Part shown: positions 28,709 to 38,605 of the stretch, piece by piece
Position numbering within the stretch: position 1 is the first letter of the stretch
Layout: each line of letters starts with the position of its first letter
Assembly (NCBI GenBank): GCA_021299465.1
Contig: JAJTHB010000020.1
Span: 85,144-149,143 of the forward strand
Reading direction: 5' to 3'
DNA: 64,000 bases
Source of the DNA: Rickettsiales bacterium
GTDB lineage: Bacteria > Pseudomonadota > Alphaproteobacteria > Rickettsiales > SXRF01
Position numbers and translations under genes: made by a program
The notes under the pieces: model-generated
The model's input: the letters and a program-made list of their open reading frames with translations, nothing else
Told to the model about the DNA's origin: nothing
Database searches by the model: none

Positions 28709-28831
28709 GTCTTTCACTGGTTTATATGACGGCAATCTACGAATAATGAGCGTGTTTTTCAAATCACGCTTTATTACACTTTGTTACACTTAAAACCACG
28801 CCAGTTCAGCAGGTTAATGAATGAATAAACT

Positions 28832-29749
28832 CTAAATTTTTTGAAGCATGCTTAACGTTTCACGCGGACAGGCAATGACATCCTCTATTTTCGGTGTCAT
28901 ACCAAAGTGGTAAGGCGCGAGCTGGTAGCGACCGCTATCCTTATTTCCAGCGGCAAAATAGTAAAACACATAGCCATCTGGGAAAAGCGACATAAACGTC
29001 TGCTCATCTCCAATCGAGCTCCGTGTCGTTGGTGTTAATTCGACGATCAAAAGCGGGCGGTGCTTACTGAGCGTTTCTTTCAATCCGCTCAGCACTTGTT
29101 TTTCAAAACCCTCCACATCGATTTTGATGATCGAAATATTGGCCACGTCACGCAGCACATCATCACCACGGCGCACCTGAAGCATCCCCAATAATTGGTT
29201 ATCTGCCTTGTGATGCGCCTGGAATGAGGCCGCACCCAAATTCGTCTCTGGAGCAGCGTAAAATGGAAGGGTTTCGTCTTTCTCACCCAGCGCCACCTCA
29301 TGCAGCGTAACATTAGTAATATGATTGAGGATAAGATTATCCTTCAACTGATTCCGCACGCGCTCAAACGGCTCGAAAGCGATCACGTGCTCCACCAACC
29401 GCGACATGAAAATCGTGTGATTTCCTGAATTCGCGCCAACATCGACATAAACAAGCAACTGGCCAGATGACGCCAGCCTGCCCGCCATATCACGCAAGAA
29501 ACGCAGCATGTATTTTTCATGCGCACCACAAAAATAAACCAGCCGGTCAATGTAATTGACGATATTTCCAGTAAATTTAAGTTCAAGCCCCTTACCGTAA
29601 AAATCGCAGGTAAAAGCATAGTCCCTGAGCATGTGCGGACAAAGCTGCTTAAGTAGCGAGCGGCGTGTTTTATATGGCAGCCAGCGCTGTTTTGAAAGCC
29701 AAAGCGGCAAGGCGGCAATAGAAGGGTTAGAAGGCATATATGCTGCCAC
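28832..29749 (-). CDS. FkbM-family SAM-dependent methyltransferase
   Basis: 305 residues. The SAM-binding start is LLVYVDVGANSGNHTIFMSRL, followed by VIAFEPFERVRNQLKDN. The FkbM signature IIKIDVEGFEKQVLSGL and ELTP lie in the second half. The start is GTG at 29749 or ATG at 29737. FkbM enzymes O-methylate sugars or secondary metabolites; the substrate here cannot be read. It sits between ftsZ and lpxC on the same strand, a place usually without such a gene. Confidence 0.88.
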   Translation of the reverse strand: MAAYMPSNPSIAALPLWLSKQRWLPYKTRRSLLKQLCPHMLRDYAFTCDFYGKGLELKFTGNIVNYIDRLVYFCGAHEKYMLRFLRDMAGRLASSGQLLVYVDVGANSGNHTIFMSRLVEHVIAFEPFERVRNQLKDNLILNHITNVTLHEVALGEKDETLPFYAAPETNLGAASFQAHHKADNQLLGMLQVRRGDDVLRDVANISIIKIDVEGFEKQVLSGLKETLSKHRPLLIVELTPTTRSSIGDEQTFMSLFPDGYVFYYFAAGNKDSGRYQLAPYHFGMTPKIEDVIACPRETLSMLQKI

Positions 29750-29845
29750 GCTGAGTTTAGAGCAATGTTTCTCGGGTTGAAGGAGACCCCGGATATTTGC
29801 TTCATAAACTCCGGGAGACAGAAACCTAAGCGCTATAGCTTACCG

Positions 29846-31444
29846 TCAGTTCGCCTGACGACGCAAGAAAGCAGGGATATCGAGATATTGCTCTTCTTGG
29901 CTTTGCTCAGGCTTACGCTGCGCCGCTTCAGCGACACCGCCACGCTGCACCACCTGCACACGTTCAACAGCATCTTGCGGCTTAGCGGAAAAAGCACGAC
30001 CTACATCAAGCGCACGCTGCAAAAACCCACGCGATGATTGCTGCTCATCACGAATTGGTAATTCGCGCTGAGGTTCGCGATGCGGAGCATAGGAAGATGG
30101 CGCGACCGACTGCGGCGCAAAGAGATCCGGCGTCGCATTCTGCGGCTGAGGCGCGCGCTCTTCAGCACGAAATTCACTGAGACGCTGCGGCATCGGCGCC
30201 TGTTCAGTTTCACGCTCTGCTACTTGCTGGCGAGCGGGCTCCTGCCTAACAGCAGGCTCTTCCTGACGCTCCATACGTACAGGGCTTGGCATGCGCTGCT
30301 CAGCCGCGACCTGTGCAGGCTTTGGCAGCTCGCGCTGCGGTGCTTCAAAACTTGCCGCACGCACCACTGGCTGAACTGATTTTGTCGGCTCCACTTTTGC
30401 ACTGGAAGCAAAGCTGTAAGGACGCTTAGGCTCATTAAAAACATTTTGTTTCTGCGGCGTATGCTGAGACATTGACTGCGCGTCAATGCCCGTTGCAACA
30501 ACAGACACGCGCATCCTGCCCTGCATATCATCACCAAATGTTGAACCAAAAATAATATTGGCTTCAGGATCAACTTCCTCACGAATGCGATTAGCAGCTT
30601 CATCAACCTCAAACAGGGTCATGTCGCTACCACCTGTGATATTGATCAGCAAGGCACGAGCACCTTTGAGCGAAACATCATCGAGTAGCGGATTGGAAAT
30701 CGCCGCTTCTGCTGCTTCCACTGCACGCCGTTCACCGGTGGCTTCACCAGTGCCCATCATGGCTTTGCCCATCTCCTGCATCACGGTTCGTATATCGGCA
30801 AAATCAAGGTTGATAAGGCCAGGCTTGACCATCAGATCAGTAACACCACGAACGCCAGAATGCAGGACCTCATCGGCCATTTTGAATGCGTCAGAAAACG
30901 TGGTTCGCTCGTTGGCAATCCGGAACAGGTTCTGGTTGGGAATCACGATCAGCGTATCGACATAATCCTGAAGTTCCTTAAGCCCAGCTTCCGCAAGCTT
31001 CATGCGATGCGAGCCTTCAAACTGGAATGGCTTGGTAACCACACCAACCGTCAGCACGCCCTGCTCCTTGGCAATACGCGCCACGACAGCCGCAGCACCG
31101 GTACCAGTACCGCCGCCCATACCGGCAGTGATGAACACCATGTTGGAACCTTCGATATGCGCGGCGATTTCCTCGCGCGCTTCTTCTGCCGCTGCACGGC
31201 CCACTTCCGGTTTCGCACCGGCGCCAAGACCTTTGGTAATGCCTGCACCAAGCTGAATGGTGCGATCGGTGAGCGAATGATCGAGCGCCTGCGCATCCGT
31301 ATTCGCCACGACAAAATTAACCCCCTCAAGATTGGCGGCGATCATATTATTGACCGCATTACCGCCAGCGCCACCAACACCAACAACTGTAATCGTTGGG
31401 CGCAGAATTTCATTCTTCGTGGGTAGATGCAGGTTGATCGTCAT
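29846..31444 (-). CDS. ftsZ: Cell division GTPase FtsZ
   Basis: A 532-residue tubulin homologue. It has the GTP-binding GGGTGTG (110-116), the N-terminal [15 protein letters not shown] and the T7 synergy loop NLDFAD (212-217), which completes the GTPase site of the next subunit. A long disordered Pro/Gln/Arg-rich linker runs from about 330 to 515. It ends in the C-terminal peptide [11 protein letters not shown] that binds FtsA, characteristic of alphaproteobacteria. It closes the division cluster; 122 bases with a hairpin separate it from ftsA. Confidence 0.98.
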   Translation of the reverse strand: MTINLHLPTKNEILRPTITVVGVGGAGGNAVNNMIAANLEGVNFVVANTDAQALDHSLTDRTIQLGAGITKGLGAGAKPEVGRAAAEEAREEIAAHIEGSNMVFITAGMGGGTGTGAAAVVARIAKEQGVLTVGVVTKPFQFEGSHRMKLAEAGLKELQDYVDTLIVIPNQNLFRIANERTTFSDAFKMADEVLHSGVRGVTDLMVKPGLINLDFADIRTVMQEMGKAMMGTGEATGERRAVEAAEAAISNPLLDDVSLKGARALLINITGGSDMTLFEVDEAANRIREEVDPEANIIFGSTFGDDMQGRMRVSVVATGIDAQSMSQHTPQKQNVFNEPKRPYSFASSAKVEPTKSVQPVVRAASFEAPQRELPKPAQVAAEQRMPSPVRMERQEEPAVRQEPARQQVAERETEQAPMPQRLSEFRAEERAPQPQNATPDLFAPQSVAPSSYAPHREPQRELPIRDEQQSSRGFLQRALDVGRAFSAKPQDAVERVQVVQRGGVAEAAQRKPEQSQEEQYLDIPAFLRRQAN

Positions 31445-31503
31445 ACGTATTGTCTCCCTATTCGTCGTATGGATACCGGATATGGAATAATTTATCTCGT
31501 TTT

Positions 31504-31521
31504 ACCACTATATTTAGTGGT
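31504..31521. terminator. Hairpin between ftsA and ftsZ
   Basis: ACCACTA-TATT-TAGTGGT is a perfect 7-bp stem. There is no T run on the leftward strand, so it may be an attenuator or processing site rather than a true terminator. The 122-base gap probably also holds an ftsZ promoter. Confidence 0.4.
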
Positions 31522-31566
31522 TTGCACGAAAAAAAAATCGCAACTCAAGCAAGCGTGTTCAAGAAT

Positions 31567-32832
31567 TTAAAAATTCTCTCTGAACCAACTCACCACTTTT
31601 TCAAAACCAGCAGTAAGGCCGGTGCGGCGCCGGTGAGCTTCGAACATCTGTTCTTCAATTGGTTTCTTGACGGCGTATTCAATCATCCCCAGCACCGTGG
31701 CAAAAGCAGGGCCACTCACCGCTTCGGCAAGACCAGGAAGAGAACGCGGACGCGCCAGGCGCACCTGCTTGCCAAGAATGTTGGCCGCCATTTCGCGCAC
31801 ACCAAGCAGCTGCGACGCACCGCCCGTAATCACCACGCGCTTACCAGCCATACCGGCGGCACCACCCACCTCGATCTTGCTGCGGATCATTTCAAAAATC
31901 TCTTCAATGCGCGGCCGGATAACCCCCACGAGCATTGAACGCGGCAATGAATTAATCTCGCCATCATCTTCTTCGCCAAGCGGCGGCACCTCGATCATCA
32001 CCTGATCGTCGCTGGCGGTTGCCATAGCGCTGCCATGCAAGGTTTTCAGGCGCTCGGCATGGGCAAGGCTGGTCGACAGCCCGCGCGCGATATCGTTGGT
32101 GACATGCATGCCACCAATCGGGATTGCATCGGTGTAAATATTCTTGCCACCGGAAAATACACAAAAACTGGTGACACCGCCGCCCATATCAATCAGCGTC
32201 ACACCAAGCTGTTTTTCGTCTTCTTCCAGACACGAAAGCGCAGACGCATAGGGCGATGTGATGTACTCATTAACATCGAGATGACAACGCCCAACGCAAT
32301 GCGCCAGATTGCGCGTCACACTGGGAAGGCCAGTGATAATATGCAAATCCGCACCGAGTTTTTTGCCATACATCTTTCGCGGATCGCTGATGCCCTTTGC
32401 TCCGTCCAAGTAATACGACACCGGAATAGAATGAATAATATCGGACTCACTATGAGAGATCGATGCGCGCCCCTGCTCAATGATATCCATGATATCGCGG
32501 TCCGTCACCTCTTCGCCCAGCATGGTCATTTCCACCGTGACATTACGCGACGTAATATTGCCGCCTGACAGCGACACGGTGATATGCTCAATCGTCTCAC
32601 CAGCCATTTGTTCAGCAGCATGCACCGCCGATACAATCGATGCCTCTGCTTCAGCAAAATCAGTGATCACGCCTGAGCGAATCCCCTTGGAAAGCTGGTG
32701 GCCGATGCCGACAATACGAATCTCGCCGGCCGAATCAATATGCGCAATAAAGCAGGCAATCTTCGACGTGCCGATATCCAGCACCGCAAGGCTTCCCACC
32801 CCACTTTTACGAAGTGTTTTTTTGTCTTTCAT
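31567..32832 (-). CDS. ftsA: Cell division protein FtsA
   Basis: An actin-like ATPase that tethers FtsZ to the membrane. It begins with the phosphate-1 loop VLDIGTSKIACFIA. SHE-type 1C domain sequence (EEVTDRDIMDIIEQGRASI) follows, then VTLIDMGGGVTSFCVF and VVITGGASQLLGV. The C-terminal amphipathic helix (FEKVVSWFRENF) binds the membrane. The ATG at 32832 is preferred over a TTG at 32844. Length is 421 residues. It lies between ftsQ and ftsZ as in most proteobacteria. Confidence 0.97.
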   Translation of the reverse strand: MKDKKTLRKSGVGSLAVLDIGTSKIACFIAHIDSAGEIRIVGIGHQLSKGIRSGVITDFAEAEASIVSAVHAAEQMAGETIEHITVSLSGGNITSRNVTVEMTMLGEEVTDRDIMDIIEQGRASISHSESDIIHSIPVSYYLDGAKGISDPRKMYGKKLGADLHIITGLPSVTRNLAHCVGRCHLDVNEYITSPYASALSCLEEDEKQLGVTLIDMGGGVTSFCVFSGGKNIYTDAIPIGGMHVTNDIARGLSTSLAHAERLKTLHGSAMATASDDQVMIEVPPLGEEDDGEINSLPRSMLVGVIRPRIEEIFEMIRSKIEVGGAAGMAGKRVVITGGASQLLGVREMAANILGKQVRLARPRSLPGLAEAVSGPAFATVLGMIEYAVKKPIEEQMFEAHRRRTGLTAGFEKVVSWFRENF

Positions 32833-32857
32833 AGCGACGGACAAATATCAGCTGTAG

Positions 32858-33730
32858 TTAAGTTTCCTTGGCACCCTCCGCATTCACGTCAGGCACCTCC
32901 TCTGGAGACAACTTAATAAACAACCTGCCCGCCACGCGCAAGTCAATTACATGCACATTACGACTAAGAAGCTGCTGCGTTTCTTCGAGCTCAGCGAGCT
33001 TATTCCATGCGCTCATGGCATCATGCTCCGGTAAGCGCACCTCTAACCCGTTCTTTAAACGGATGTTCCAGCGACGCTCGCCAACACGCACAGCCGCCAC
33101 CACACGCTCAGCAAGCTTTGGCTCGGCACTTAGCAATGAAATTGCTTCCATCACATGCTTCGGCGCATCAGGACCAATCACAAGTGGCACGTTCGGATAG
33201 GAGGCCAGCGACACCCCTTCCATCACCACGCCATTATCATCCACCAGCACCTGCTTGCCCTTGTGCTGCCACAAAGCCACCGGCTCGCGCTCCACAATGC
33301 GAATATGCAGGGTGCCGGGCAGCGAACGCTCAACCGCCGCCTGCTTTACGCTAGGAATTTTTTCCAGACGTGCGCGCATATCATCCAGTGATGCCTGCAG
33401 AATAGGGCTTCCAGGCTTCATTCCAATCGCCGCTTCAATCTCTGCCATCGGCGTGCGGCTTCGGCCTTCGAGGTAGAGATTTTCCAGATCAAAGCCCGCC
33501 TTGAGTGTCACGTGGTAGACACCATTGGTCATCGCCTGCACCGACCGCTCAATCACTTGGTATTTCCAAATCCAGAATCCGCCAGCCAGCCCCACCACAC
33601 AAGCAAGCAAAGCGCCAGCCGCCTGCAAGCGCTTCCTGATTTCACGACGACGCTTAAGGGCCGCTTTCTCGCGCATGATGCGCTGCGACTGTTTCTGGCG
33701 TGGTGTCAATGTTTCGTTTTTGCGTGCCAT
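32858..33730 (-). CDS. ftsQ: Cell division protein FtsQ
   Basis: A 290-residue bitopic divisome protein. A basic cytoplasmic N-terminus (KAALKRRREIRKRLQAAG) precedes one membrane helix (ALLACVVGLAGGFWIW). The POTRA domain starts around residue 75 (KAGFDLENLYLEGRSRTP), and the beta domain contains ERSLPGTLHIRIVEREPVALW, a strong family signature. It sits 15 bases after ddl and before ftsA. Confidence 0.95.
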   Translation of the reverse strand: MARKNETLTPRQKQSQRIMREKAALKRRREIRKRLQAAGALLACVVGLAGGFWIWKYQVIERSVQAMTNGVYHVTLKAGFDLENLYLEGRSRTPMAEIEAAIGMKPGSPILQASLDDMRARLEKIPSVKQAAVERSLPGTLHIRIVEREPVALWQHKGKQVLVDDNGVVMEGVSLASYPNVPLVIGPDAPKHVMEAISLLSAEPKLAERVVAAVRVGERRWNIRLKNGLEVRLPEHDAMSAWNKLAELEETQQLLSRNVHVIDLRVAGRLFIKLSPEEVPDVNAEGAKET

Positions 33731-33745
33731 GATCTTAAGCTGACG

Positions 33746-34639
33746 CTACTTCCCCAGTCTTGCATCCTCTATCAACAACCTTACCAATTCGTTAAAGGAA
33801 ATGCCAACATATGCTGCAATCTCCGGCGAAAGCGATAGCGCCGTCATCCCCGGCTGGGTGTTGACCTCAAGCAGGTAAAATTCGTTTTCATCATAACGGA
33901 AGTCCGAACGCGAAAGCCCGCGACAACCCAGCGCGCGGTGGGCTTTAAGCGCAAGCCCCATGACCTCATCATAACGATCTTTTGGAAGCGGCGCCGGACA
34001 AAGATGCTCGGTTTTGCCATCGGTGTATTTATTCTCATAATCATAAAAACCGCTTTTTGGGCGAATCTCTGTTACCCCAAGCGCGCGATCATTCAACACC
34101 GCCACCGTAATTTCGCGACCTGAAATATATTCCTCAATCAACCATTCATCCGCGCTTTCCTGAACGACCATCTCAAGTGTGCGATTATCATCTGGCATCA
34201 GGATATGCACACCAACACTGGAACCTTCGCAGGCAGGCTTTGCCACATAAGGCCGCTTCATCGGATCGCCTTTGCTCATCTCACTTCTGGAGATCACACG
34301 CCCCTTTGGACAGCGAAGACCCGCCGCTTCAAACAAATGCTTCGCCATGGGTTTGTCCATCGCAAGCGCCGAAGCAAGAACCCCAGAATGCGTGTAGGGA
34401 ATCTTCAGCATCTCCAATACACCCTGCATGCCGCCATCTTCGCCGAACGTGCCATGAAGCGCATTGAATGCCACATCTGGTTTTAGCTTCGCGAGCCTTT
34501 CCGCCACATCATGCCCGACATCCACCTCGCTCACCTGATAACCCAGCGCGCGAAGCGCCTTGGCACAGGCAGCGCCAGAATTCAACGAAACCTCGCGCTC
34601 CGCCGACCAACCACCCTTTAAGACCGCGACATGCTTCAT
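33746..34639 (-). CDS. ddl: D-alanine--D-alanine ligase
   Basis: A 297-residue ATP-grasp enzyme that makes D-Ala-D-Ala for the wall precursor. It has VLKGGWSAEREVSLNSG, ALHGTFGEDGGMQGVLE, the ATP-grasp KPACEGSSVGVH, SRSDFRYDE and EVNTQPGMT. Its ATG overlaps the orf81 stop by four bases (ATGA), so its translation is coupled to that small membrane protein. Confidence 0.97.
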   Translation of the reverse strand: MKHVAVLKGGWSAEREVSLNSGAACAKALRALGYQVSEVDVGHDVAERLAKLKPDVAFNALHGTFGEDGGMQGVLEMLKIPYTHSGVLASALAMDKPMAKHLFEAAGLRCPKGRVISRSEMSKGDPMKRPYVAKPACEGSSVGVHILMPDDNRTLEMVVQESADEWLIEEYISGREITVAVLNDRALGVTEIRPKSGFYDYENKYTDGKTEHLCPAPLPKDRYDEVMGLALKAHRALGCRGLSRSDFRYDENEFYLLEVNTQPGMTALSLSPEIAAYVGISFNELVRLLIEDARLGK

Positions 34640-34881
34640 GGCGCCTTCACTTCACGTGTATCCATCCAGCACAGCCCCAAACCTTTAATCTGCTGCTCGT
34701 GACATTCCGGCAGGTGATAGGCATAAAAAATAAACACGCCGAGATAGATAAAAAACGCCATAAACAAATAATCTGCCGAGGACATGCCCTCGGACTCCTC
34801 ATAAGCCCAGTGCAGCAGCACATGCATTACAAAAGCGATACTGATATAAATAAAAATCGTATAGTTGACGAGCATGCTCAT
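34636..34881 (-). CDS. Small membrane protein (orf81) between murB and ddl
   Basis: 81 residues. Two membrane segments (YTIFIYISIAFVMHVLLHW and YLFMAFFIYLGVFIFYAYHL) are joined by a short acidic loop (EESEGMSSAD), with a polar tail containing two Cys. I know no named family. That it is real is supported by the 4-base overlap with ddl, an AAAAGGAT ribosome-binding site, and its former ATGA overlap with murB, reconstructed from the duplication at 34890/34999. A role in division or wall synthesis is inferred from position only. Confidence 0.72.
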   Translation of the reverse strand: MSMLVNYTIFIYISIAFVMHVLLHWAYEESEGMSSADYLFMAFFIYLGVFIFYAYHLPECHEQQIKGLGLCWMDTREVKAP

Positions 34882-34889
34882 GGTTTGCT

Positions 34890-35017
34890 GATCCTTTTAA
34901 TTTCCCATCTACTTATTCCCACGAAAGCGGGAATCCTGAACTATCACCACTTAACTACTACAGGATCCCTGCTTACGCAGGGATAATCACAATTTACCGA
35001 TCCTTTTAATTTCCCAT
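34890..35017. mobile_element. Two-hairpin (REPIN-like) element with 19-bp flanking duplication at the murB 3' end
   Basis: Direct repeats GATCCTTTTAATTTCCCAT occur at 34890-34908 and 34999-35017. Between them, 34913-34938 and 34961-34986 are inverted 26-base arms (TTATTCCCACGAAAGCGGGA.. and its counterpart), each itself a hairpin. The copy at 34999 is the end of murB; the copy at 34890 carries the ribosome-binding site of orf81. The arrangement reads as an insertion with target duplication. Confidence 0.82.
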
Positions 35018-35946
35018 TCTAACGTGATACCCGTTTTTTCTTGCACACGGCGAATCACCTCTTCGCCAAGCTGTTCAAGATCCGCTGCCGTTGCCGCACC
35101 GGTGTTGATCAGAAAATTACAATGCTTTTCAGACACCTGTGCACCGCCTAGCGTCATACCACGACAGCCAGCGCGATCAATCAACTCCCATGCCTTATGG
35201 CCATCAGGATTTTTAAACGTGCTGCCGCCGGTTCGGGCGCGAATCGGCTGGGTCTCCTCACGCGCTGACTGAATCTCTTTCATACGCGCAGCAATCACTG
35301 CCTGATCCCCTACCTTACCGCGAAGCAAGCAACTCACCATGATAGCGCCTTCCGGCAGTTTGCTCCTACGGTAGGAAAAGCCAATCTCATCAGCACTAAA
35401 ATCACGAATTATACCGCTACGCAGCACCACACGCGCACTGACCAAGACATCCTTGATCTCTGCGCCATAAGCGCCTGCATTCATCGCTACCGCACCACCA
35501 ACCGTGCCAGGCACACCGCACAGAAATTCCATTCCTGATATGGAATGATCACAGGCAAACTGCGCGACATTCAGATCGAGGCAAGCAGCACCAACAGCAA
35601 GAGTGTGGAGTGTGGAGTGTGGAGTATGGTTTGCGCCGAATTCGCTACACTCCGCACTCCATACTCTACACTCCGCGAAGCGTCGCCCGAGCTTTATCAC
35701 CACGCCATCTATGCCGCCATCGCGGATGATAACATTGGAACCAACACCAAGCACCGTTACAGGCACATCCAAAGGAAGTTCGCGAAAGAAATATGCGAGA
35801 TCTTCAGCGTCTTCAGGCTTGAACAGCCATTGCGCTCGTCCACCAACTCGAAACCAGTTGGTCTTGGAGAGATCAGCATTGGCTCTCATATCCCCGCGAA
35901 AGCGTGGATCCAATGGCGGCTGATAAGAATGAGCGGCCATCATCAC
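34987..35946 (-). CDS. murB: UDP-N-acetylenolpyruvoylglucosamine reductase MurB, with in-frame insert
   Basis: A 319-residue FAD enzyme reducing enolpyruvyl-UDP-GlcNAc to UDP-MurNAc. It has [56 protein letters not shown] and [20 protein letters not shown]. About 25 residues (AECRVWS..STLHT) between VIKLGRRF and LAVGAA are encoded by a palindromic repeat. The first 19 residues (PLDPRFRGD region) come from another repeat; the native start may be the ATG at 35889. The last three residues come from the element at the 3' end. Confidence 0.95.
   Translation of the reverse strand: MMMAAHSYQPPLDPRFRGDMRANADLSKTNWFRVGGRAQWLFKPEDAEDLAYFFRELPLDVPVTVLGVGSNVIIRDGGIDGVVIKLGRRFAECRVWSAECSEFGANHTPHSTLHTLAVGAACLDLNVAQFACDHSISGMEFLCGVPGTVGGAVAMNAGAYGAEIKDVLVSARVVLRSGIIRDFSADEIGFSYRRSKLPEGAIMVSCLLRGKVGDQAVIAARMKEIQSAREETQPIRARTGGSTFKNPDGHKAWELIDRAGCRGMTLGGAQVSEKHCNFLINTGAATAADLEQLGEEVIRRVQEKTGITLEWEIKRIGKL
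35601..35676. repeat. In-frame palindromic (GTGTGGA)n element in murB
   Basis: On the plus strand a left arm of 7-base units (GTGTGGA repeated, then GTATGG) is followed by a 15-base spacer and a complementary right arm (CACTCC/TACTCC units). 24 of 29 arm positions pair. On the coding strand it is read without interruption as [21 protein letters not shown]. The same element and reading frame occur in purL (62178-62248). Confidence 0.9.
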
Positions 35947-35983
35947 GCGCGAACCCTTAAAGGATCCCCGCCTGCGCGGGGAT
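35890..35983. repeat. REP-like doublet covering the murC/murB junction
   Basis: Two inverted 22-base arms, ATCCCCGCGAAAGCGTGGAT.. (35890-35911) and its counterpart (35962-35983), each form a hairpin and enclose 50 bases. The murC stop and the upstream murB start (ATGA, 35943-35946) lie inside it, so 13 C-terminal residues of MurC and 19 N-terminal residues of MurB are repeat-coded. Confidence 0.82.
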
Positions 35984-37391
35984 TAGAAAGCTGCTCAGGC
36001 AGCGCATAAGCCCATTTGGTGATTGAACCAGCGCCAAGGCACACCACCATATCACCTTGCTGTGCAATGCTTGAAACCAGCGCTGCGAGCGACTCCGGCG
36101 AGACAAGCTTATGCACTTGTTTATGGCCTGCGCGCTGCAAGCCCTGAGCCAGACGATCGGCATTGATACCATCAATCGGCTCTTCCCCGGCGCTGTAAAC
36201 ATCAGCCACAATAACGCTATCGGCATCATTGAAGCAGGTGCAAAAATCATCCCACAAATCACGAAGCCGCGTGTAGCGATGCGGCTGAACGACGGCAATC
36301 ACACGCCCATTGCCACCCGACTGCGCGGCACGCGCTGCCTTTAATGTCGCTGCGATTTCTACCGGATGATGTCCGTAATCATCAATCACCGTCACGCCAC
36401 CTGACTCGCCGGTTTTGGTAAAGCGGCGTTTAACGCCACCGAATGATTTCAGGCTTGAGGCAATCACGCTGTCCGCAAACTTAAGCTCGCGCGCAATGGC
36501 AATCACCGAAAGTGCGTTACGTACATTATGCTCGCCATGCATGGCGAGAAGGACATCGCTGATGACGCGGCCATCCATCACGACATCAAAGCATTCACCC
36601 GTGGGTGTTGAGCGGATATTCTGCGCACGCACATCCGCCTGCGGATTAGTGCCATAGGTAATGATGCGGCGGTCAGTAACACGCGCTGCTAAGGCCTGCA
36701 CCTCCGGATGGTCGGTGCAAAGCACAGCGAAACCGTAAAACGGCAGGTTGGTAAGAAAGGTTTGGAATGCTGCCTTGGCTGCATCAAACGAACCGTAATG
36801 ATCAAGATGCTCAGGATCAATATTCGTAATAATACCAATCGTTGCAGGGAGCTTGGTGAAGCTACCGTCCGACTCATCAGCCTCAACCACCATCCACTCA
36901 CCCTTGCCTAAATAGGCATTAGTGCCACGGGCATTTAAAATGCCGCCATTAATCACGGTTGGCTCAAGCCCACCCGCTTCCAGCATGGCGGCGGCCAACG
37001 CCGTCGTCGTCGTTTTGCCGTGCGTTCCGGCAACGGCAATGGAGAGCTTCAAGCGCATCAGCTCGGCAAGCATTTCTGCGCGCTTGACGATCGGAAGGCG
37101 CGCCGCACGGGCAGCAAGTAGTTCCGGATTATCTGCCTTAATCGCTGATGACACCACGACCACCGAGGCCTGCTTTACATGATCCTGAGCATGGCCAATG
37201 AAAATGCTGATGCCGGCCTTAATCAGGCGCTGAGTATTATAACTCTCCGATGCATCTGAACCCTGCACTTGATAGCCAAGATTATGCAGCACCTCAGCAA
37301 TACCGCTCATGCCGATGCCGCCAATACCAATAAAATGGATAACCCCAACCGTAAGCGGCAGGCGCTGGCCAATGGGGAGTGCCTGTATCAT
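35943..37391 (-). CDS. murC: UDP-N-acetylmuramate--L-alanine ligase
   Basis: A 482-residue Mur ligase adding L-Ala to UDP-MurNAc. It has [17 protein letters not shown], the ATP-binding [36 protein letters not shown] and [14 protein letters not shown]. The C-terminal [13 protein letters not shown] is unlike other MurC ends and is encoded by a palindromic repeat. It overlaps murG upstream and murB downstream by four bases each. Confidence 0.97.
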   Translation of the reverse strand: MIQALPIGQRLPLTVGVIHFIGIGGIGMSGIAEVLHNLGYQVQGSDASESYNTQRLIKAGISIFIGHAQDHVKQASVVVVSSAIKADNPELLAARAARLPIVKRAEMLAELMRLKLSIAVAGTHGKTTTTALAAAMLEAGGLEPTVINGGILNARGTNAYLGKGEWMVVEADESDGSFTKLPATIGIITNIDPEHLDHYGSFDAAKAAFQTFLTNLPFYGFAVLCTDHPEVQALAARVTDRRIITYGTNPQADVRAQNIRSTPTGECFDVVMDGRVISDVLLAMHGEHNVRNALSVIAIARELKFADSVIASSLKSFGGVKRRFTKTGESGGVTVIDDYGHHPVEIAATLKAARAAQSGGNGRVIAVVQPHRYTRLRDLWDDFCTCFNDADSVIVADVYSAGEEPIDGINADRLAQGLQRAGHKQVHKLVSPESLAALVSSIAQQGDMVVCLGAGSITKWAYALPEQLSNPRAGGDPLRVRA

Positions 37392-38575
37392 GCGGCCTCC
37401 AGAGCAGAGGATGGGTGCCGAATGTCAGGCGACGAAGAAAGGGAATGACTAGCTTTACCACCCGTGATCTGCTCGCCGCCGACCAGTTTAAGCACCAGCT
37501 CCGCCAATCGCTGGGCTGCATCAGGATGACCGATGGTCTTCGCGCTGATGGCGGCTTTAGCTAGGGTGTCCGGCGCGGTAAGGAAAGCCTCCAGACGTGC
37601 AGAAAGTGCTTCCGGTGTAAAACCTTCCTGCGCCATCACCCACCCGCCGCCGACATCCTCAAGGGCATTAGCATTATAATACTGGTGATTATCCATTGAA
37701 CTGGGAAGCGGCACTAAAATCGCAGGCCTGCCTGCAACCGCCAGTTCCGATACCGTCGACGCGCCCGAGCGCGCGACCACCAGATGGCTACCGGCAAGCC
37801 GCGCCGGCACATCGACGAAGAACGTCGATAAATCAGCATTCACGCCAATCTCAGCATAGATCTCGCGGGTTCGGGTGAGCTCACCTTCGCCACGGCATTG
37901 CTGATCGATGCGAACGCGTGAGCGTAAATTGGCAGGTAGCAGCGCCACAGCCTTTGGCACCACATCCGAAAATACCGATGCACCCTGCGACCCGCCGGTC
38001 ACCAGCACATGCATCTTGCCATCCTGAGCAAGAGCCGGATAAGGAATATCTTTCAGCGCACGCACCGACGAACGCACAGGGTTACCCGTCATCACCACTT
38101 TGGATTCATCGGCACTTTCAATCATTTGCGTGCCGGGAAATGATGTTGCAATTACATCCACACGACCAGCCAGCATGCGGTTTGCGCGGCCCAGCACCGA
38201 GTTTTGCTCATGAATGATGGTTGGCACCCGCCTCGCTGCGGCAAAAACCGTCGGAAACGAAGGATAGCCACCAAAGCCCACCACGGCCTTGGGTTTTAAT
38301 TTGCTAAGCAACATCCTCGCCTGAAAGATGCCAACGACCAGCCCTGCCGCGCCAATAACCTTCTGATGAAGCCCACCGCCTGAGGGCGAGCCAGCATGGA
38401 TCGTGCACACCTCAAGCTGGCTGAACACACCCGTTTTAAAATGAGCAAAGCGTTTATCGGTAACAAGCACCACGCGCTCACCATGCGCAAGTAGCGCTTC
38501 AGCAAGCGCTTCAGCTGGGAAAATGTGACCGCCTGTGCCACCGGCAGCGAGAATAACAGGGTGTTTTGTTTCCAT
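37388..38575 (-). CDS. murG: Lipid II synthase glycosyltransferase MurG
   Basis: A 395-residue GT28 enzyme transferring GlcNAc to lipid I at the inner membrane face. It has [73 protein letters not shown] and [12 protein letters not shown]. The C-terminal ~28 residues after LVLKLVG extend past the usual end. Their DNA includes a stretch resembling the local GTCATTCCC repeats, so the tail may be repeat-derived. Confidence 0.96.
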   Translation of the reverse strand: METKHPVILAAGGTGGHIFPAEALAEALLAHGERVVLVTDKRFAHFKTGVFSQLEVCTIHAGSPSGGGLHQKVIGAAGLVVGIFQARMLLSKLKPKAVVGFGGYPSFPTVFAAARRVPTIIHEQNSVLGRANRMLAGRVDVIATSFPGTQMIESADESKVVMTGNPVRSSVRALKDIPYPALAQDGKMHVLVTGGSQGASVFSDVVPKAVALLPANLRSRVRIDQQCRGEGELTRTREIYAEIGVNADLSTFFVDVPARLAGSHLVVARSGASTVSELAVAGRPAILVPLPSSMDNHQYYNANALEDVGGGWVMAQEGFTPEALSARLEAFLTAPDTLAKAAISAKTIGHPDAAQRLAELVLKLVGGEQITGGKASHSLSSSPDIRHPSSALEAA

Positions 38576-38605
38576 GGCGGCATATTAAAGCAAGCCACCT
38601 AGGCT

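Noticed and set aside
35601..35676. CRISPR-like array
   Set aside because: 7-base units without unique spacers, inside an enzyme gene and forming a palindrome; no cas genes.
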